64,000 bases of DNA from Enterobacteriaceae bacterium 89 (GTDB taxonomy: Bacteria; Pseudomonadota; Gammaproteobacteria; Enterobacterales; Enterobacteriaceae), in assembly GCA_014156375.1 (NCBI GenBank), contig RQJH01000003.1, forward strand, positions 1,116,001 to 1,180,000. Direction: 5' to 3'. Positions 36,029 to 45,952 of this stretch are shown one piece after another; the first letter of the stretch is position 1, and every line of letters begins with the position of its first letter. The notes under the pieces were generated by a model that saw only the letters and a program-made list of their open reading frames with translations, was not told the DNA's origin and searched no databases. Position numbers and translations under genes: made by a program.

Positions 36029-37033
36029 TTATTTCCCGGAGCTACGACGCTGTAATTGGTCACGCAGATTCGGTGGCGTGCCCTTAATCGTCAGGGTATC
36101 GGTAGCCGGATCCCAGAAAATTCTTTCCCCCAGCAGCAGTGCATCGAAGTTGATGGTTAACCCCCCGCCGCTGCCTGCGTACTTGGTCAACTGACGCAGA
36201 GTGCTGCGATCCGCCGGGAAGCTCTCTTCCAGCTCATAGCCTTTGTCTGCCGTAAACTCGTGGAAGCTCACTTCAGACACGCCGGACAGCTCTTTTGACA
36301 GCGACTCCAGCTCAATTTCTTCGCCTGCCTGCAGCTGCTCGTTGCAGTAGGTATAAACCTGCTGGCGCACGTTCTGACGCTCGGATTTATCGAGCTGCGC
36401 TTCAGCGGTAAAATCGTCCACCGCCTGTAACAAACCGCGGTTTTGCGCTTTGGCGTTCAGCCCTTCGCTGGCGCCGAGGAAATCCATGAAGAAATCGGCC
36501 ACTTTGCGCCCTACTCGCCCTTTCAGGAACGTCAGGTAACGGCTGGACTCCGGATTGGTTTCCCACTCGGTCAGATCAATACGCGCCACGATATCGGCAT
36601 GGTTGATATCCAGATAATGAGTCGAGCTGATGTCCAGCTGTTCGTTGACGCGCATGCTGCTCAGATTGTTCAGCACCGCCACCAGCAGATACTCCACCGC
36701 CAGATAGCGATAGTGGCAGAACAGCACAATGCCGCCGTCGGCAAATGGGTACTTCGCCAGTTCGTCGCGTAGCCGCCCGGTTGCTGCACGGCTGAAAGCC
36801 AGAAAATCTTCCTCACCCTGACGATGCAGGCGCAGCGACTGAGCCAGCTCGCTCTCTTCATTGAACATGCCGTAGGCTTTGTTCTTTGCGCTGTAAACGC
36901 GGTGCAGCTCAGCCATCATCTCTTCGACCGTGGCCGTTGGTTCCAGCAGCGTATCGCGCAGCACCAGCTCAAGGTTTTCATCGCCATGCTTAATCATCTG
37001 ATGCAGGGCAATCTGGTTGATATCCAGACTCAT
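36029..37033 (-). CDS. yejK: YejK (NdpA), nucleoid-associated protein
   Basis: 334 residues, collinear with K-12 YejK (335): [27 protein letters not shown] at the start and the basic tail [11 protein letters not shown]. 37-kDa nucleoid-associated protein family; reported to interact with topoisomerases. Divergent from yejL with 133 bp between. Confidence 0.96.
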   Translation of the reverse strand: MSLDINQIALHQMIKHGDENLELVLRDTLLEPTATVEEMMAELHRVYSAKNKAYGMFNEESELAQSLRLHRQGEEDFLAFSRAATGRLRDELAKYPFADGGIVLFCHYRYLAVEYLLVAVLNNLSSMRVNEQLDISSTHYLDINHADIVARIDLTEWETNPESSRYLTFLKGRVGRKVADFFMDFLGASEGLNAKAQNRGLLQAVDDFTAEAQLDKSERQNVRQQVYTYCNEQLQAGEEIELESLSKELSGVSEVSFHEFTADKGYELEESFPADRSTLRQLTKYAGSGGGLTINFDALLLGERIFWDPATDTLTIKGTPPNLRDQLQRRSSGK

Positions 37034-37166
37034 GTTAAACTCTCCTTTTAGACTGGGCGGTATTCAACCACCGCAGGCGCAACCGTGTAAAGTCGAAAAA
37101 AAGCGGAAAAAAAGATGCTGCTACGGTAATATGTTGCCCTTTCATGAACAAACAGATTCTGGATTT

Positions 37167-37394
37167 ATGCCGCAAATTTCCCGCTACAGTGATGAACACG
37201 TTGAACAACTGCTGACCGAGCTTGCCAACGTACTGGAAAAACACAAGGCACCGACCGACCTTTCACTGATGGTGTTGGGCAATATGGTGACTAACCTGAT
37301 TAACACAAGCGTCGCGCCAGCACAGCGTCCTGCTATTGCTCGCTCGTTCGCTCAGGCGCTGCAATCTTCAATCAGCGACGATCCGGCGCACTAA
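37167..37394 (+). CDS. yejL: YejL family protein (UPF0352)
   Basis: 75 residues, identical in length to K-12 YejL and nearly identical in sequence ([15 protein letters not shown]). Small helical protein of unknown role. The frame is open 50 codons further upstream, but ATG 37167 aligns with the family. yejM follows 19 bp later. Confidence 0.94.
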   Translation: MPQISRYSDEHVEQLLTELANVLEKHKAPTDLSLMVLGNMVTNLINTSVAPAQRPAIARSFAQALQSSISDDPAH

Positions 37395-37413
37395 GGAAGA
37401 CGACAAACAGTTT

Positions 37414-39174
37414 ATGGTGACTCATCGTCAGCCCTATCGAGAAAAAGTCTCCCAGATGGTCAGTTGGGGGCACTGGTTTGCCCTGTTCAACATTCTGCTG
37501 GCCTCGGTTCTCGGTAGCCGTTATCTGTTTGTCGCCGACTGGCCGACGACGCTTTCGGGTCGCCTGTACTCGTACATCAGCCTCCTCGGTCACTTCAGCT
37601 TTCTGGTGTTTGCCACCTATCTGCTGATCCTCTTCCCGCTGACCTTCGTGGTGATGTCGCAACGGCTGATGCGTTTTTTATCCGCCATTCTTGCGACCAC
37701 CGGCATGACGCTGTTGCTTATCGACAGCGAAGTCTTTACCCGTTTCCACCTGCACCTCAACCCTATCGTCTGGGAACTGGTTATCAACCCGGACCAGAAC
37801 GAGATGGCGCGCGACTGGCAACTGATGTTTATCAGCGTGCCGGTTATCCTGCTGATTGAGATGCTGTTCGCGACCTGGAGCTGGCAAAAGCTGCGCAGTC
37901 TGACGCGCCGACGTCACTATGCACGCCCGGTAGCGTGGTTTTTATTCACCGCGTTTGTCGCCACTCACGTGATGTATATCTGGGCGGATGCCAATTTCTA
38001 TCGCCCGATTACCATGCAGCGCGCCAACCTGCCGCTCTCTTACCCAATGACGGCACGTCGCTTTCTGGAAAAACACGGCCTGCTGGATGCGCAGGAATAT
38101 CAGCGTCGCCTGGTTGAACAAGGCGATCCGGAAGCCGTTGCCGTGCAGTATCCGTTAAGCGATCTGCGCTATCGCGACATGGGCCAGGGTCAGAACGTGC
38201 TGTTGATTACCGTCGACAGCCTGAACTACGCCCAGTTCGAAAAACAGATGCCATCGCTGGCTGAGTTCGCACAACAGAATATCAGCTTCACCCAGCACAT
38301 GAGCTCGGGTAACGCAGCGGACAGCGGCATATTCGGCCTGTTCTACGGGATTTCGCCAAGCTATATGGACGGCGTCCTCTCCGCACGCGTACCGGCTGCA
38401 TTGATCACCGGCCTGAATCAGCAAGGCTACCAGCTTGGCCTGTTCTCATCAGATGGCTTCAGCAGCCCGATGTACCGCCAGGCGCTGCTGTCTGATTTCT
38501 CACTGCCGCCATCAAAATCGCAGAGCGATGCTGATACCGCAGATCAGTGGATCAACTGGCTTGGCAGCTATGCGCAGGAAGAAAACCGCTGGTTCTCGTG
38601 GATTTCGTTTAATGGCACCACGCTGAACAACAGCCAACAGCAGAACTTCGCTCGCCGCTACGCCCGCGCGGCTGGAAACGTCGACGAGCAAATTAATCGC
38701 GTCTTAACTGCGCTAAAAGACTCGGGAAAACTCGACAAAACGGTCGTTATTATTACTGCCGCTCACGGCATGCCATTAGATAAGCAGGGCGCAAACTTTG
38801 CCTGGTCACGCCAACAGCTTCAGGTGCCGCTTGTCATTCACTGGCCAGGCACACCGGCCCAGAGAATCAACATTCTGACCGATCATAAAGACGTGATGAC
38901 CACGCTGATGCAGCGCCTGCTCCACGTCAGCACACCTGCAAACGAGTACTCGCAGGGCCAGGATTTGTTTAGCGCCACGCGCCGCCACAATTGGGTGACT
39001 GCGGCCAGCGGCAGTGCGCTGGCTATCACGACGCCAAGAGAAACCGTGGTGCTGAACCATAACGGTTCGTACAAGACGTGGGACAGCCAGGGTGAATTGA
39101 TCAAAGATCAGAAACCACAGCTTAGCCTGCTGCTGCAGGTGCTGACGGAAGAGAAGCGATTCATTGCTAACTAA
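37414..39174 (+). CDS. yejM: YejM (PbgA/LapC), inner-membrane LPS-homeostasis protein
   Basis: 586 residues. Five N-terminal membrane helices (about 20-190), a short linker and a periplasmic sulfatase/phosphoethanolamine-transferase-like domain (about 240-586). It senses LPS in the periplasm and, through LapB, restrains FtsH degradation of LpxC; it is essential in E. coli. The start MVTHRQPYREKVSQMV at 37414 aligns with K-12; a longer frame reaches 37336 within yejL. Confidence 0.95.
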   Translation: MVTHRQPYREKVSQMVSWGHWFALFNILLASVLGSRYLFVADWPTTLSGRLYSYISLLGHFSFLVFATYLLILFPLTFVVMSQRLMRFLSAILATTGMTLLLIDSEVFTRFHLHLNPIVWELVINPDQNEMARDWQLMFISVPVILLIEMLFATWSWQKLRSLTRRRHYARPVAWFLFTAFVATHVMYIWADANFYRPITMQRANLPLSYPMTARRFLEKHGLLDAQEYQRRLVEQGDPEAVAVQYPLSDLRYRDMGQGQNVLLITVDSLNYAQFEKQMPSLAEFAQQNISFTQHMSSGNAADSGIFGLFYGISPSYMDGVLSARVPAALITGLNQQGYQLGLFSSDGFSSPMYRQALLSDFSLPPSKSQSDADTADQWINWLGSYAQEENRWFSWISFNGTTLNNSQQQNFARRYARAAGNVDEQINRVLTALKDSGKLDKTVVIITAAHGMPLDKQGANFAWSRQQLQVPLVIHWPGTPAQRINILTDHKDVMTTLMQRLLHVSTPANEYSQGQDLFSATRRHNWVTAASGSALAITTPRETVVLNHNGSYKTWDSQGELIKDQKPQLSLLLQVLTEEKRFIAN

Positions 39175-39208
39175 TTGATTAATTTTAAATCAGTTGGCAG
39201 TGAGCGAC

Positions 39209-39239
39209 TTGCAATCAGCGATGAAAGCAGTAGTATGAT
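39209..39239 (+). promoter_or_regulatory. Probable proL promoter
   Basis: TTGCAA (39209-39214) and TATGAT (39234-39239) with a 19-bp spacer lie 10 bp before the mature tRNA. The following CTCTGCG is GC-rich, as in stringently controlled stable-RNA promoters. Confidence 0.45.
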
Positions 39240-39249
39240 TTCTCTGCGT

Positions 39250-39326
39250 CGGCACGTAGCGCAGCCTGGTAGCGCACCGTCATGGGGTGTCGGGGGTCGG
39301 AGGTTCAAATCCTCTCGTGCCGACCA
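39250..39326 (+). tRNA. proL: tRNA-Pro (anticodon GGG)
   Basis: 77 nt. Acceptor stem CGGCACG/CGTGCCG, encoded CCA end, D arm GCGCAGCCTGGTAGCGC, anticodon loop ATGGGGT with GGG, T loop TTCAAAT. It reads as the K-12 proL sequence and sits at the same place, after yejM. It reads CCC and CCU codons. Confidence 0.98.
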
Positions 39327-39339
39327 ATAAATTCAATGA

Positions 39340-39365
39340 AACCAGCCTGTTATGGCTGGTTTTTT
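39340..39365 (+). terminator. Rho-independent terminator after proL
   Basis: AACCAGCC (39340-39347) and GGCTGGTT (39354-39361) around TGTTAT, with T continuing to 39365. Confidence 0.9.
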
Positions 39366-39438
39366 ATATCTGAAATCCAGCCAAACCTTTAAGTCCAGCA
39401 GGCAAAATTCTGCTTTCAGCTTCTCCTCTAACAAACCG

Positions 39439-39486
39439 TTGACACTGTCTATTTTTACAGTAAAAATACTGTATATTCAGCCAGTA
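39439..39486 (+). promoter_or_regulatory. Promoter with two LexA (SOS) boxes
   Basis: A TTGACA -35 (39439-39444) is followed directly by two CTG-N10-CAG LexA boxes at 39445-39460 and 39469-39484. The second lies in TACTGTATAT-TCAGCCAGTA, whose first half is consensus. The boxes end 15 bp before the DinI-like start codon, so the gene should be tightly repressed until DNA damage. Confidence 0.85.
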
Positions 39487-39499
39487 AATGGAGTCCACA

Positions 39500-39745
39500 A
39501 TGTTTGTTGAATTAGTCTACGATAAGCGAAATTTTGCAGGGTTAGCTGGTGCGAATGAGATCATTCTTGGCGAGCTGACTAAGCGGGTTCAGCGCATTTT
39601 TCCGGATGCCGATGTACGGGTTAAACCGATGATGTCGCTTCCGGCCATTAATACTGACGCCAGCAAACATGAGAAAGAGCGTATCAGCGCCGCTATCCAG
39701 GAAATGTTTGAAGAAGCCGACATGTGGCTGGCCGGTGACGACTAG
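39500..39745 (+). CDS. DinI-like SOS protein
   Basis: 81 residues, DinI family (MFVELVYDKRN at the start; ERISAAIQEMFEEADMWL helix near the end). K-12 DinI has the same length and stabilises or inhibits RecA filaments. Two LexA boxes upstream confirm SOS control. A start at 39488 is possible, but 39500 matches the family. It is a DinI paralogue, like those carried by prophages and plasmids, and it stands just downstream of a tRNA gene where K-12 has other genes. No integrase is present. Confidence 0.88.
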   Translation: MFVELVYDKRNFAGLAGANEIILGELTKRVQRIFPDADVRVKPMMSLPAINTDASKHEKERISAAIQEMFEEADMWLAGDD

Positions 39746-39798
39746 CCACATTTTCAATGTCGGGGCAGAAAACGCAGTTTTTCCCCTTCCCCGAATGA

Positions 39799-41124
39799 TC
39801 AGGCCGATTTCTTCAGCATAATCTCCAGCACCTGCCGGTCGGTGTGCGGCATAGCCTGACAGGCTAATGCGCAGAGGTTGTTCAGTGAATGCTCCACGTT
39901 TTGGCTGACAATACCATCACGACCGGAAACTCCGGTATTTTCCAGCGCCATCAGCGAAGCCTTAAGCGCTGAAGCTGCTCCCGTTGACACCTTCATCGCA
40001 CAGCTGTTGGAAGCGCCGTCGCAGATTATCCCGCTGACATCGCCCACCATGCTGTTGATGGCCTTTGATATCGCTTTCAGCCCGCCACCCATCAGTAAAA
40101 TCATTCCTGCCGCGGCTCCCATTGAGGCAGTCGTGGCCGCACACAGAGCAGACAGCGTCGGCAGCTTGCTGTGAATGTAGATAGCGGTCAGATGCGACAG
40201 CATCAGCGCCCGGATCAGCGCTTCCTGGCTGGCTTTCAGATGATCCGCCACCACCAGCACTGGCAAGGTCGCAGCAATCCCCTGATTTCCCGAGCCTGAA
40301 TTACTCATTGCCGCCAGTGCCGCGCCCCCCATGCGCGCGTCGGATGCCGCAGCGGTGCGGATCAGAATGTCAGAAAGCAAATCATTGCCGATGAAATTCT
40401 TCTTACGCTGGCGCGCAAGCGTGGCACCAATATGTAATCCCCAGTCGTGGCGCAGCCCTTCACGTGAAAGAGCATCATTAAGGCTGGCCGCTTCACGAAT
40501 AAACGCGATCTCAGCCAACGGCACTTGTTCAGTAAAGGCCAGAATGTCCTTCAGCGTGACGGTGCTAAAGAAGGAATCAAGCGGAAGGGCATCATCCGGC
40601 GTATCTTGTTCCTCCGCCCGAAAGACTTCTTTGTCCCCTTCTTCAATACGTACCACTCTGGTGTGATGACCACTGATGGTGACGGTGGCGTGAGTCTCTT
40701 CATTCCAGACTCTGACCCGCGCATAGAGCACTTCTTCACAGTCCGGCTGCAGGTTCACGTGAACCAGTTTCTGAGCGATCCACTGCTTTGCCTGCGTGAC
40801 ATTCTCTTTGGTCACGTTTTTCAGCACCTCAAGACCAGCGCTGGCTTCGCCACACAATGCTCCCAGAGCTGCGGCGACGGATAACCCACACATCCCGGAT
40901 CCCGGAATAGTCACCCCCATCCCGTTTTTCATCAGATTGGCTGAAACCCAGGCCTCCACGCAGCGTGGTTCGCCCGCAAGATGGGTTGATGCAATGGCTG
41001 CTGCCAGCGCCAGAGAAACCGGCTCCGTGCAGCCAATGGCGGGTTTGACCTCTTGTCGGACAATGCTGATAAAGTGATGCCACTGAGGGGAAAGACTGCT
41101 CTCTTTCATAGCGTTTAATCTCAT
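39799..41124 (-). CDS. cyuA: CyuA, L-cysteine desulfidase (UPF0597, YhaM family)
   Basis: 441 residues, clearly related to K-12 CyuA/YhaM (436) over its length, with moderate divergence. The iron-sulfur enzyme motifs [16 protein letters not shown] and [12 protein letters not shown] are intact. It breaks L-cysteine into pyruvate, ammonia and sulfide. It starts 5 bp after the cyuP stop, so both are co-transcribed. An alternative ATG lies five codons in. In K-12 the pair is at another chromosomal place. Confidence 0.9.
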   Translation of the reverse strand: MRLNAMKESSLSPQWHHFISIVRQEVKPAIGCTEPVSLALAAAIASTHLAGEPRCVEAWVSANLMKNGMGVTIPGSGMCGLSVAAALGALCGEASAGLEVLKNVTKENVTQAKQWIAQKLVHVNLQPDCEEVLYARVRVWNEETHATVTISGHHTRVVRIEEGDKEVFRAEEQDTPDDALPLDSFFSTVTLKDILAFTEQVPLAEIAFIREAASLNDALSREGLRHDWGLHIGATLARQRKKNFIGNDLLSDILIRTAAASDARMGGAALAAMSNSGSGNQGIAATLPVLVVADHLKASQEALIRALMLSHLTAIYIHSKLPTLSALCAATTASMGAAAGMILLMGGGLKAISKAINSMVGDVSGIICDGASNSCAMKVSTGAASALKASLMALENTGVSGRDGIVSQNVEHSLNNLCALACQAMPHTDRQVLEIMLKKSA

Positions 41125-41129
41125 CTTGA

Positions 41130-42467
41130 CTAGGCGAAGGCCAGGAACGGCGAGATGCAGAGCAGGATCCCGGTGATGATAATAATCACCAGAGAAACGC
41201 CCTTATATTTGTGCAATGCAGGGACTTTCAGCACCAGCCAGGCAGGGATCAGGCATCCCACCAGGCCAAAGATCGGGCTGCAAATGGAGGTGAAACTAAG
41301 GACCGGAGCGTTGAGCGCTACCGCTCCCCAGGCCAGAACGATGGCAAACAGCATGATGCCGCGCTGGACGAGCCCTTCATTGATTTTATCGGCAGGCATT
41401 CTGCGACGAAGCAGGTTCATCACAATCCCCTGCGTCGCCTCGCGGAAGCCAAGATACACCCCGAAGAACGCCGTCATGACCGCAAAAATATTCAGGATCA
41501 CGCTGACTGTCTTCACCCAGGCCCCGCCGTCACCAATAAACTGCGCGGCAATCGCCAGAGCAGAAATATTCTGTTCGTAGGCTTTTACCGCTTCGTCATG
41601 CCCCATTGCGAGGGTAAACGACACGGCGTAGAAGAACACGGTCACAAACAAAATACCGAACGCGATATTCATTGCCCGCAGCGCCTTGTAGCGCGCCACT
41701 TCCACAGACTTTTCACGTGAGCGGTAAGAAATCACCATCGGACTTAACGTCTGAATAAACAAAATGGAGGTCAGCGTGAACGGTAAAGTGATAATTGCGT
41801 TTTTAATCAGCAGTCCGAATGGCGGTAGCGCACCGACGTTGCTCAGGTGCCATAATCCGACCATCGATACCCCAAGCGCCGCGACAACCAGCAGTTTGGT
41901 CAGCACCATTCCGGATGAGACTTTGAACAATAGCTGTTCGCCGCGCGAGGAAATAGCCACCAGTACGCAAATCAGGATCAGCCCATAAAACGGGCTGTCT
42001 GAAAGCAATCCTTCGGTGACGCCGAAGGTGTGCAAATAGGACGCGCTGTCGTTGGTGATCGCCGTGGCATAGACAAACATCCAGATAACCAGCATCACGA
42101 AATAGAGCGCACCGAGCAATATTCCCCAGTTTTTGCCCAGATATCCGCTAATCACGCTGGGATAATCTTTGCACTCCGGGGACTCAGCGAGGGTGTTAAT
42201 AAACAGACGTTGAAACAAATACATTGCCGGATAGCCAATAATCGACGAGAGCAGAAAAACCCACAGCCCCATCAGCCCGACCTGAACGGGTAAGAAAACA
42301 ATCCCCGCGCCGATAGCCATCCCGATACTCATGATGATCCAGCCCCGATCGGTGCTGTCGAATTTAATGGCATCGCGCCATTGTGCTTCGGTCATGCCCG
42401 CGCGCCTCGCCGGAGCTGAAGCGGTGGGTAAAACGTCACTGCCTGCGGTTTCCAGTGTCATAAACAT
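41130..42467 (-). CDS. cyuP: CyuP (YhaO), serine/cysteine permease of the HAAAP family
   Basis: 445 residues, collinear with K-12 CyuP/YhaO (443) and far more conserved than the partner CyuA. About 11 membrane helices after a soluble N-terminus of some 35 residues; family segments [15 protein letters not shown] and [11 protein letters not shown] are intact. It imports cysteine or serine for CyuA. First gene of cyuP-cyuA. Confidence 0.93.
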   Translation of the reverse strand: MFMTLETAGSDVLPTASAPARRAGMTEAQWRDAIKFDSTDRGWIIMSIGMAIGAGIVFLPVQVGLMGLWVFLLSSIIGYPAMYLFQRLFINTLAESPECKDYPSVISGYLGKNWGILLGALYFVMLVIWMFVYATAITNDSASYLHTFGVTEGLLSDSPFYGLILICVLVAISSRGEQLLFKVSSGMVLTKLLVVAALGVSMVGLWHLSNVGALPPFGLLIKNAIITLPFTLTSILFIQTLSPMVISYRSREKSVEVARYKALRAMNIAFGILFVTVFFYAVSFTLAMGHDEAVKAYEQNISALAIAAQFIGDGGAWVKTVSVILNIFAVMTAFFGVYLGFREATQGIVMNLLRRRMPADKINEGLVQRGIMLFAIVLAWGAVALNAPVLSFTSICSPIFGLVGCLIPAWLVLKVPALHKYKGVSLVIIIITGILLCISPFLAFA

Positions 42468-42995
42468 TCCTGTTCAATAAGTTAGAGGTAAGTCAAAGGT
42501 CGTTACACAGGTGTTTTTAGTAGTAGTGAGCACAGGATAGAGAGAAAGCAGGAGGTGTTTTTCCTCATTTCTTGCTGTTCTATTGCCACATTGAAGGAAA
42601 AAATTCTCCGATCAGAGCAATATCAGTAAGTTTTATTCTATGTGGGTTTTGAGCAATGCTTAATGGCTATGGTGATATGAACATAAAACACCATAACAAA
42701 TTGATTTAAAAATGGAATTAACAGACACAGCCAGATTAGAGAAACGAGGAAAAGCGAAAAATTTGTGAAGCCACAGAGCATTTTTGCTGGTTAACAAAAT
42801 AGTCATAAAACGGTTTTTTAGTGTGACGGCGGTCGTTAATCGAATCGCCATCAGCAAGCACAGCAAATCATTCTTCTGTATTTTGTAAAATTATTGATTA
42901 CATTCAGCATTTCACACTAAGGTTCGGCAGGGTAAAATCAAGGGTTCAAACTCGCCGCTGCTGCGGCTACGTTTTTCCGTCTATTGCGAGGTTTT
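42468..42995. other. Regulatory region between cyuP and the YoaK-like gene
   Basis: About 530 AT-rich bp with no convincing gene; a 68-codon minus-strand frame (42660-42866) lacks a ribosome site. The cyuP promoter and the promoter of the small gene at 42996 must be here. In E. coli the cyuPA operon is induced by cysteine through the Lrp-like CyuR, but I could not identify its site by eye. Confidence 0.4.
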
Positions 42996-43094
42996 ATGCG
43001 AATTGGAATCGCCTTCCCTATCCTGTGCTTTATTGTCGCGGTGGCCTTTTTGGCCTGGTTTATCATTGGCGGCTATGCCACGCCGGGTTCTTGA
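42996..43094 (+). CDS. yoaK: YoaK-like small membrane protein
   Basis: 32 residues, MRIGIAFPILCFIVAVAFLA then WFIIGGYATPGS, one hydrophobic helix at about 6-25. It aligns over its full length with the 32-residue inner-membrane protein YoaK of E. coli, including the ends MRIGI and GGYA.PG. GCGAGG lies 5 bases before the ATG and a terminator hairpin follows the stop. The function is unknown. In K-12 yoaK lies elsewhere next to yoaJ; no yoaJ is visible here. Confidence 0.85.
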   Translation: MRIGIAFPILCFIVAVAFLAWFIIGGYATPGS

Positions 43095-43107
43095 CTGACA
43101 GCGCCCT

Positions 43108-43133
43108 GAGCCGTTTCAACGGCTCTGTTCTTT
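43108..43133. terminator. Hairpin between yoaK and the convergent regulator gene
   Basis: GAGCCGTT (43108-43115) and AACGGCTC (43118-43125), followed by TGTTCTTT. It lies 13 bp after the yoaK stop and 8 bp past the stop of the minus-strand regulator, so it may serve both. Confidence 0.7.
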
Positions 43134-43768
43134 CAGTAGTCTTCCGGCAGCGTTTTGTTGATTGAGACCAGCTTGCCCTTTTCGACGGTGATGTAGCCCC
43201 CCTCCTTCAGATCCGCCAATACCCGGAAAACATGAGTTCGAGAAAGTGTCGTTCTGCGCATGATAAAAGCCGCCACCCCTTCTCGCTCGCCCTGGTGGGT
43301 CTGTTGACGATAGAGATAGCGGAACAGCATCGGTTTTATGGTCTGATAGCTGGTGACCTGCTTTCGCTCAAAATGCAGATCGAGACTGAAAACCGTCATA
43401 TAGATTAATATAGTGACCAGCTCGGTGACGCGTTCCGGAGTGGCGTTAATAAATATCTCATCAAAATCATCCCACGATAATTTTATCACCGTGACCGGCG
43501 TCATACTCATATATTCGAATTTCGCCAGCGGGCAATAACGCTCCATCAGACCAACGGGAAGATGCTCTACAATATTGCCGATAATAAGCTCACTGTCGGC
43601 GACGGAAATGGCTAACGATCCCTCAATGATAAAATAAACAAACCCGGGCTCAGGTACCAGCGCATGGCTAACGGGATAGTCAGAGCGCGTCCCCTTTGCA
43701 ATCACATCAGCGACGTGGCCATGAATGTCCAGCGAGTTATAGTAGCTATGCAGCTCAGCAAAGTTCAC
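43133..43768 (-). CDS. IprA/YaiV-like transcriptional regulator (CRP-fold)
   Basis: 211 residues. An N-terminal cyclic-nucleotide-binding-like beta barrel (about 20-110, FVYFIIEGSLAISVADSE) and a C-terminal winged helix (about 150-205, RRTTLSRTHVFRVLADLKEGGYITVEKG). The size and sequence type fit the IprA/YaiV group, which in Salmonella affects peroxide resistance. It lacks the cAMP-contact residues of CRP as far as can be seen. Divergent from the alkyl sulfatase gene, 210 bp apart, hence a likely local regulator of it. Confidence 0.8.
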   Translation of the reverse strand: MNFAELHSYYNSLDIHGHVADVIAKGTRSDYPVSHALVPEPGFVYFIIEGSLAISVADSELIIGNIVEHLPVGLMERYCPLAKFEYMSMTPVTVIKLSWDDFDEIFINATPERVTELVTILIYMTVFSLDLHFERKQVTSYQTIKPMLFRYLYRQQTHQGEREGVAAFIMRRTTLSRTHVFRVLADLKEGGYITVEKGKLVSINKTLPEDY

Positions 43769-43978
43769 ATCGCACCTCTGATTTATATTTAACCACTCTG
43801 AATAAGCAATTTCATTATAGCATTTTACGGATTATTGAAATGCGCCCTGACTCATTTATTCATTTAGTCCCATATGGCACTAGCCATCATTCTGTGGCGC
43901 CTTACAATATTGTTCAGCTTTTCGACAATCCTCACTTGCCATATTTAATTCTGGCACTAAACACTAAGAGGCCATTTA

Positions 43979-45952
43979 ATGAAACTGAATCAAATAGCCG
44001 CACAGCTGGCTGTCGCCGGGGTGCTGGCATCGTTGTCGCTTCCCGCTTTTGCACAGGTGATGCCAAAAGAGGCCACCGACGCGACCATCGAAGCAAACAA
44101 TGCGCTCTATCAGAAGCTGCCGTTTGCCGACCACACCGATTTTGAAAATGCACATAAAGGTTTCATCGCCCCGCTGCCGCAGGCCATGATCAAAGGCCAA
44201 CAGGGCAACCTTATCTGGGACCCGGCAAAATACGCTTTTATCAAAGAAGGCGAGAAAGCACCGGACACCGTCAATCCGAGCCTGTGGCGTCAGTCGCAGC
44301 TGATCAACATTGGTGGCCTGTTTAAAGTAACCGACGGCGTGTACCAGATCCGCAATCTCGACCTGTCGAATATGACGATAATTGAAGGGCAAAACGGCAT
44401 TACCGTTGTCGATCCTCTGCTGTCAGAAGAGCCAGCGAAAGAAGGCCTGGAGCTGTACTTTAAAAATCGCGGTAAGAAGCCTGTCGTTGCCGTCGTGATC
44501 ACCCACAGCCACGTAGACCACTACGGCGGGGTTCGAGGTGTGGTTGACGAAGCCGATGTGAAATCCGGCAAGGTGAAAATCTACGCACCGGCAGGCTTTA
44601 TGGAAGCCGCCGTGGATGAAAACATTATGGCCGGTAATGCCATGAGCCGCCGCGCCAGCTATATGTACGGTAACCTGCTGAAGCCTGACGCTAAAGGCCA
44701 GGTCGGCGCGGGCCTGGGCACCACAACCTCGGCAGGTACGGTAACCCTGCTGCAGCCGACCAATTACATCACCCACACCGGGCAGGAAGAGGTCATTGAC
44801 GGCCTGACCTACGATTTCATGATGGCACCGGGCTCAGAGGCCCCGTCTGAAATGCTGTGGTATGTAAAAGAGAAGAAAATGATCGAAGCGGCGGAGGATG
44901 TAACCCATACGCTGCATAACACCTACTCGCTGCGCGGCGCAAAAATTCGCGATCCGCTAGCGTGGTCCAAGTACATCAACGCCGCCATTGAACGCTGGGG
45001 CAGCGACGCGCAGGTGATTATAGCCCAGCACCACTGGCCAACATGGGGTAATGACAACATCAACACGCTGATGAAAGGCCAGCGCGACATGTACCGCTAT
45101 ATTAACGATCAAACGTTACGTATGGCTAACCAGGGTCTGACCCGCGATGAAATTGCCGCTAACTTCAAGCTGCCTGAAACGTTGGAAAAAACCTGGGCCA
45201 GCCGCGGTTACTACGGTTCCGTTAGCCATGACGTGAAAGCGACCTACGTGTTTTATCTCGGCTGGTTCGATGGCAACCCGGCCACTCTCGATGAACTGCC
45301 GCCAGAGCAGGCTGCGAAGAAATACGTGGATTACATGGGCGGTGCCGATAAGATCCTGAGGAAAGCGAAAGACGATTACGCTCAGGGTAACTACCGCTGG
45401 GTAGCACAGGTGGTCAGCAAAGTGGTCTTTGCCGATCCGAATAACGAAGCCGCACGCCATCTTGAAGCCGACGCGCTTGAACAGCTGGGCTATCAGGCTG
45501 AATCTGGTCCATGGCGCAACTTCTACCTGACCGGTGCTCAGGAGCTGCGTAACGGCGTGGTCAAAGCGGCCACGCCAAACACCGCCAGCCCGGATACCGT
45601 GCGAGCCATGACGCCTGATATGTTCTTCGACTATATGGCCGTGCATCTGAACGGCATGAAAGCGGCGAATGCTAAAGCGTTGCTGAACTTTGATTTCGGT
45701 TATGAAGGAAAATACAAAGTTGAGCTGGAAAACGGCGTGCTTAACCACACCGCCGACGCTCAGGCAAAAGAGGCTGACGCGACCATCACGATGTCCCGCG
45801 AAACGCTTAACCGCATCATCCTGAAGCAGGAAACCGTGCAGCAAGCGAAAGCTAACGACGATATGAAAATCAGCGGGAATGCCGCTAAGCTCGACGAGCT
45901 GATGGGTTACATGGACAAGTTTGAATTCTGGTTCAACATCGTCACTCCGTAA
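43979..45952 (+). CDS. Periplasmic alkyl sulfatase (SdsA1/YjcS family)
   Basis: 657 residues. Signal peptide 1-25 (PAFA-Q). Metallo-beta-lactamase-fold catalytic domain with the zinc motif THSHVDHYGG (ligands H176, H178, D180, H181) and further ligands in SEAPSEM and QHHWPTWG; then the alkyl-sulfatase dimerisation domain and a C-terminal SCP2-like substrate domain. Related over the full length to E. coli YjcS (661). It should split primary alkyl sulfates such as SDS into alcohol and sulfate. AAGAGG lies just before the ATG. It is alone in its unit, divergent from an IprA-like regulator. Confidence 0.92.
   Translation: MKLNQIAAQLAVAGVLASLSLPAFAQVMPKEATDATIEANNALYQKLPFADHTDFENAHKGFIAPLPQAMIKGQQGNLIWDPAKYAFIKEGEKAPDTVNPSLWRQSQLINIGGLFKVTDGVYQIRNLDLSNMTIIEGQNGITVVDPLLSEEPAKEGLELYFKNRGKKPVVAVVITHSHVDHYGGVRGVVDEADVKSGKVKIYAPAGFMEAAVDENIMAGNAMSRRASYMYGNLLKPDAKGQVGAGLGTTTSAGTVTLLQPTNYITHTGQEEVIDGLTYDFMMAPGSEAPSEMLWYVKEKKMIEAAEDVTHTLHNTYSLRGAKIRDPLAWSKYINAAIERWGSDAQVIIAQHHWPTWGNDNINTLMKGQRDMYRYINDQTLRMANQGLTRDEIAANFKLPETLEKTWASRGYYGSVSHDVKATYVFYLGWFDGNPATLDELPPEQAAKKYVDYMGGADKILRKAKDDYAQGNYRWVAQVVSKVVFADPNNEAARHLEADALEQLGYQAESGPWRNFYLTGAQELRNGVVKAATPNTASPDTVRAMTPDMFFDYMAVHLNGMKAANAKALLNFDFGYEGKYKVELENGVLNHTADAQAKEADATITMSRETLNRIILKQETVQQAKANDDMKISGNAAKLDELMGYMDKFEFWFNIVTP

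Noticed and set aside
39327..39499. Phage attachment site at the 3' end of proL
   Set aside because: No direct repeat of the tRNA 3' end was found downstream in the window and no integrase is present, so only a weak historical hint remains.
42660..42866. 68-codon minus-strand frame between cyuP and yoaK
   Set aside because: AT-rich spacer, no ribosome site, no known family.
45116..45844. 242-codon minus-strand frame opposite the alkyl sulfatase
   Set aside because: Shadow of a clear enzyme gene; composition is unnatural.
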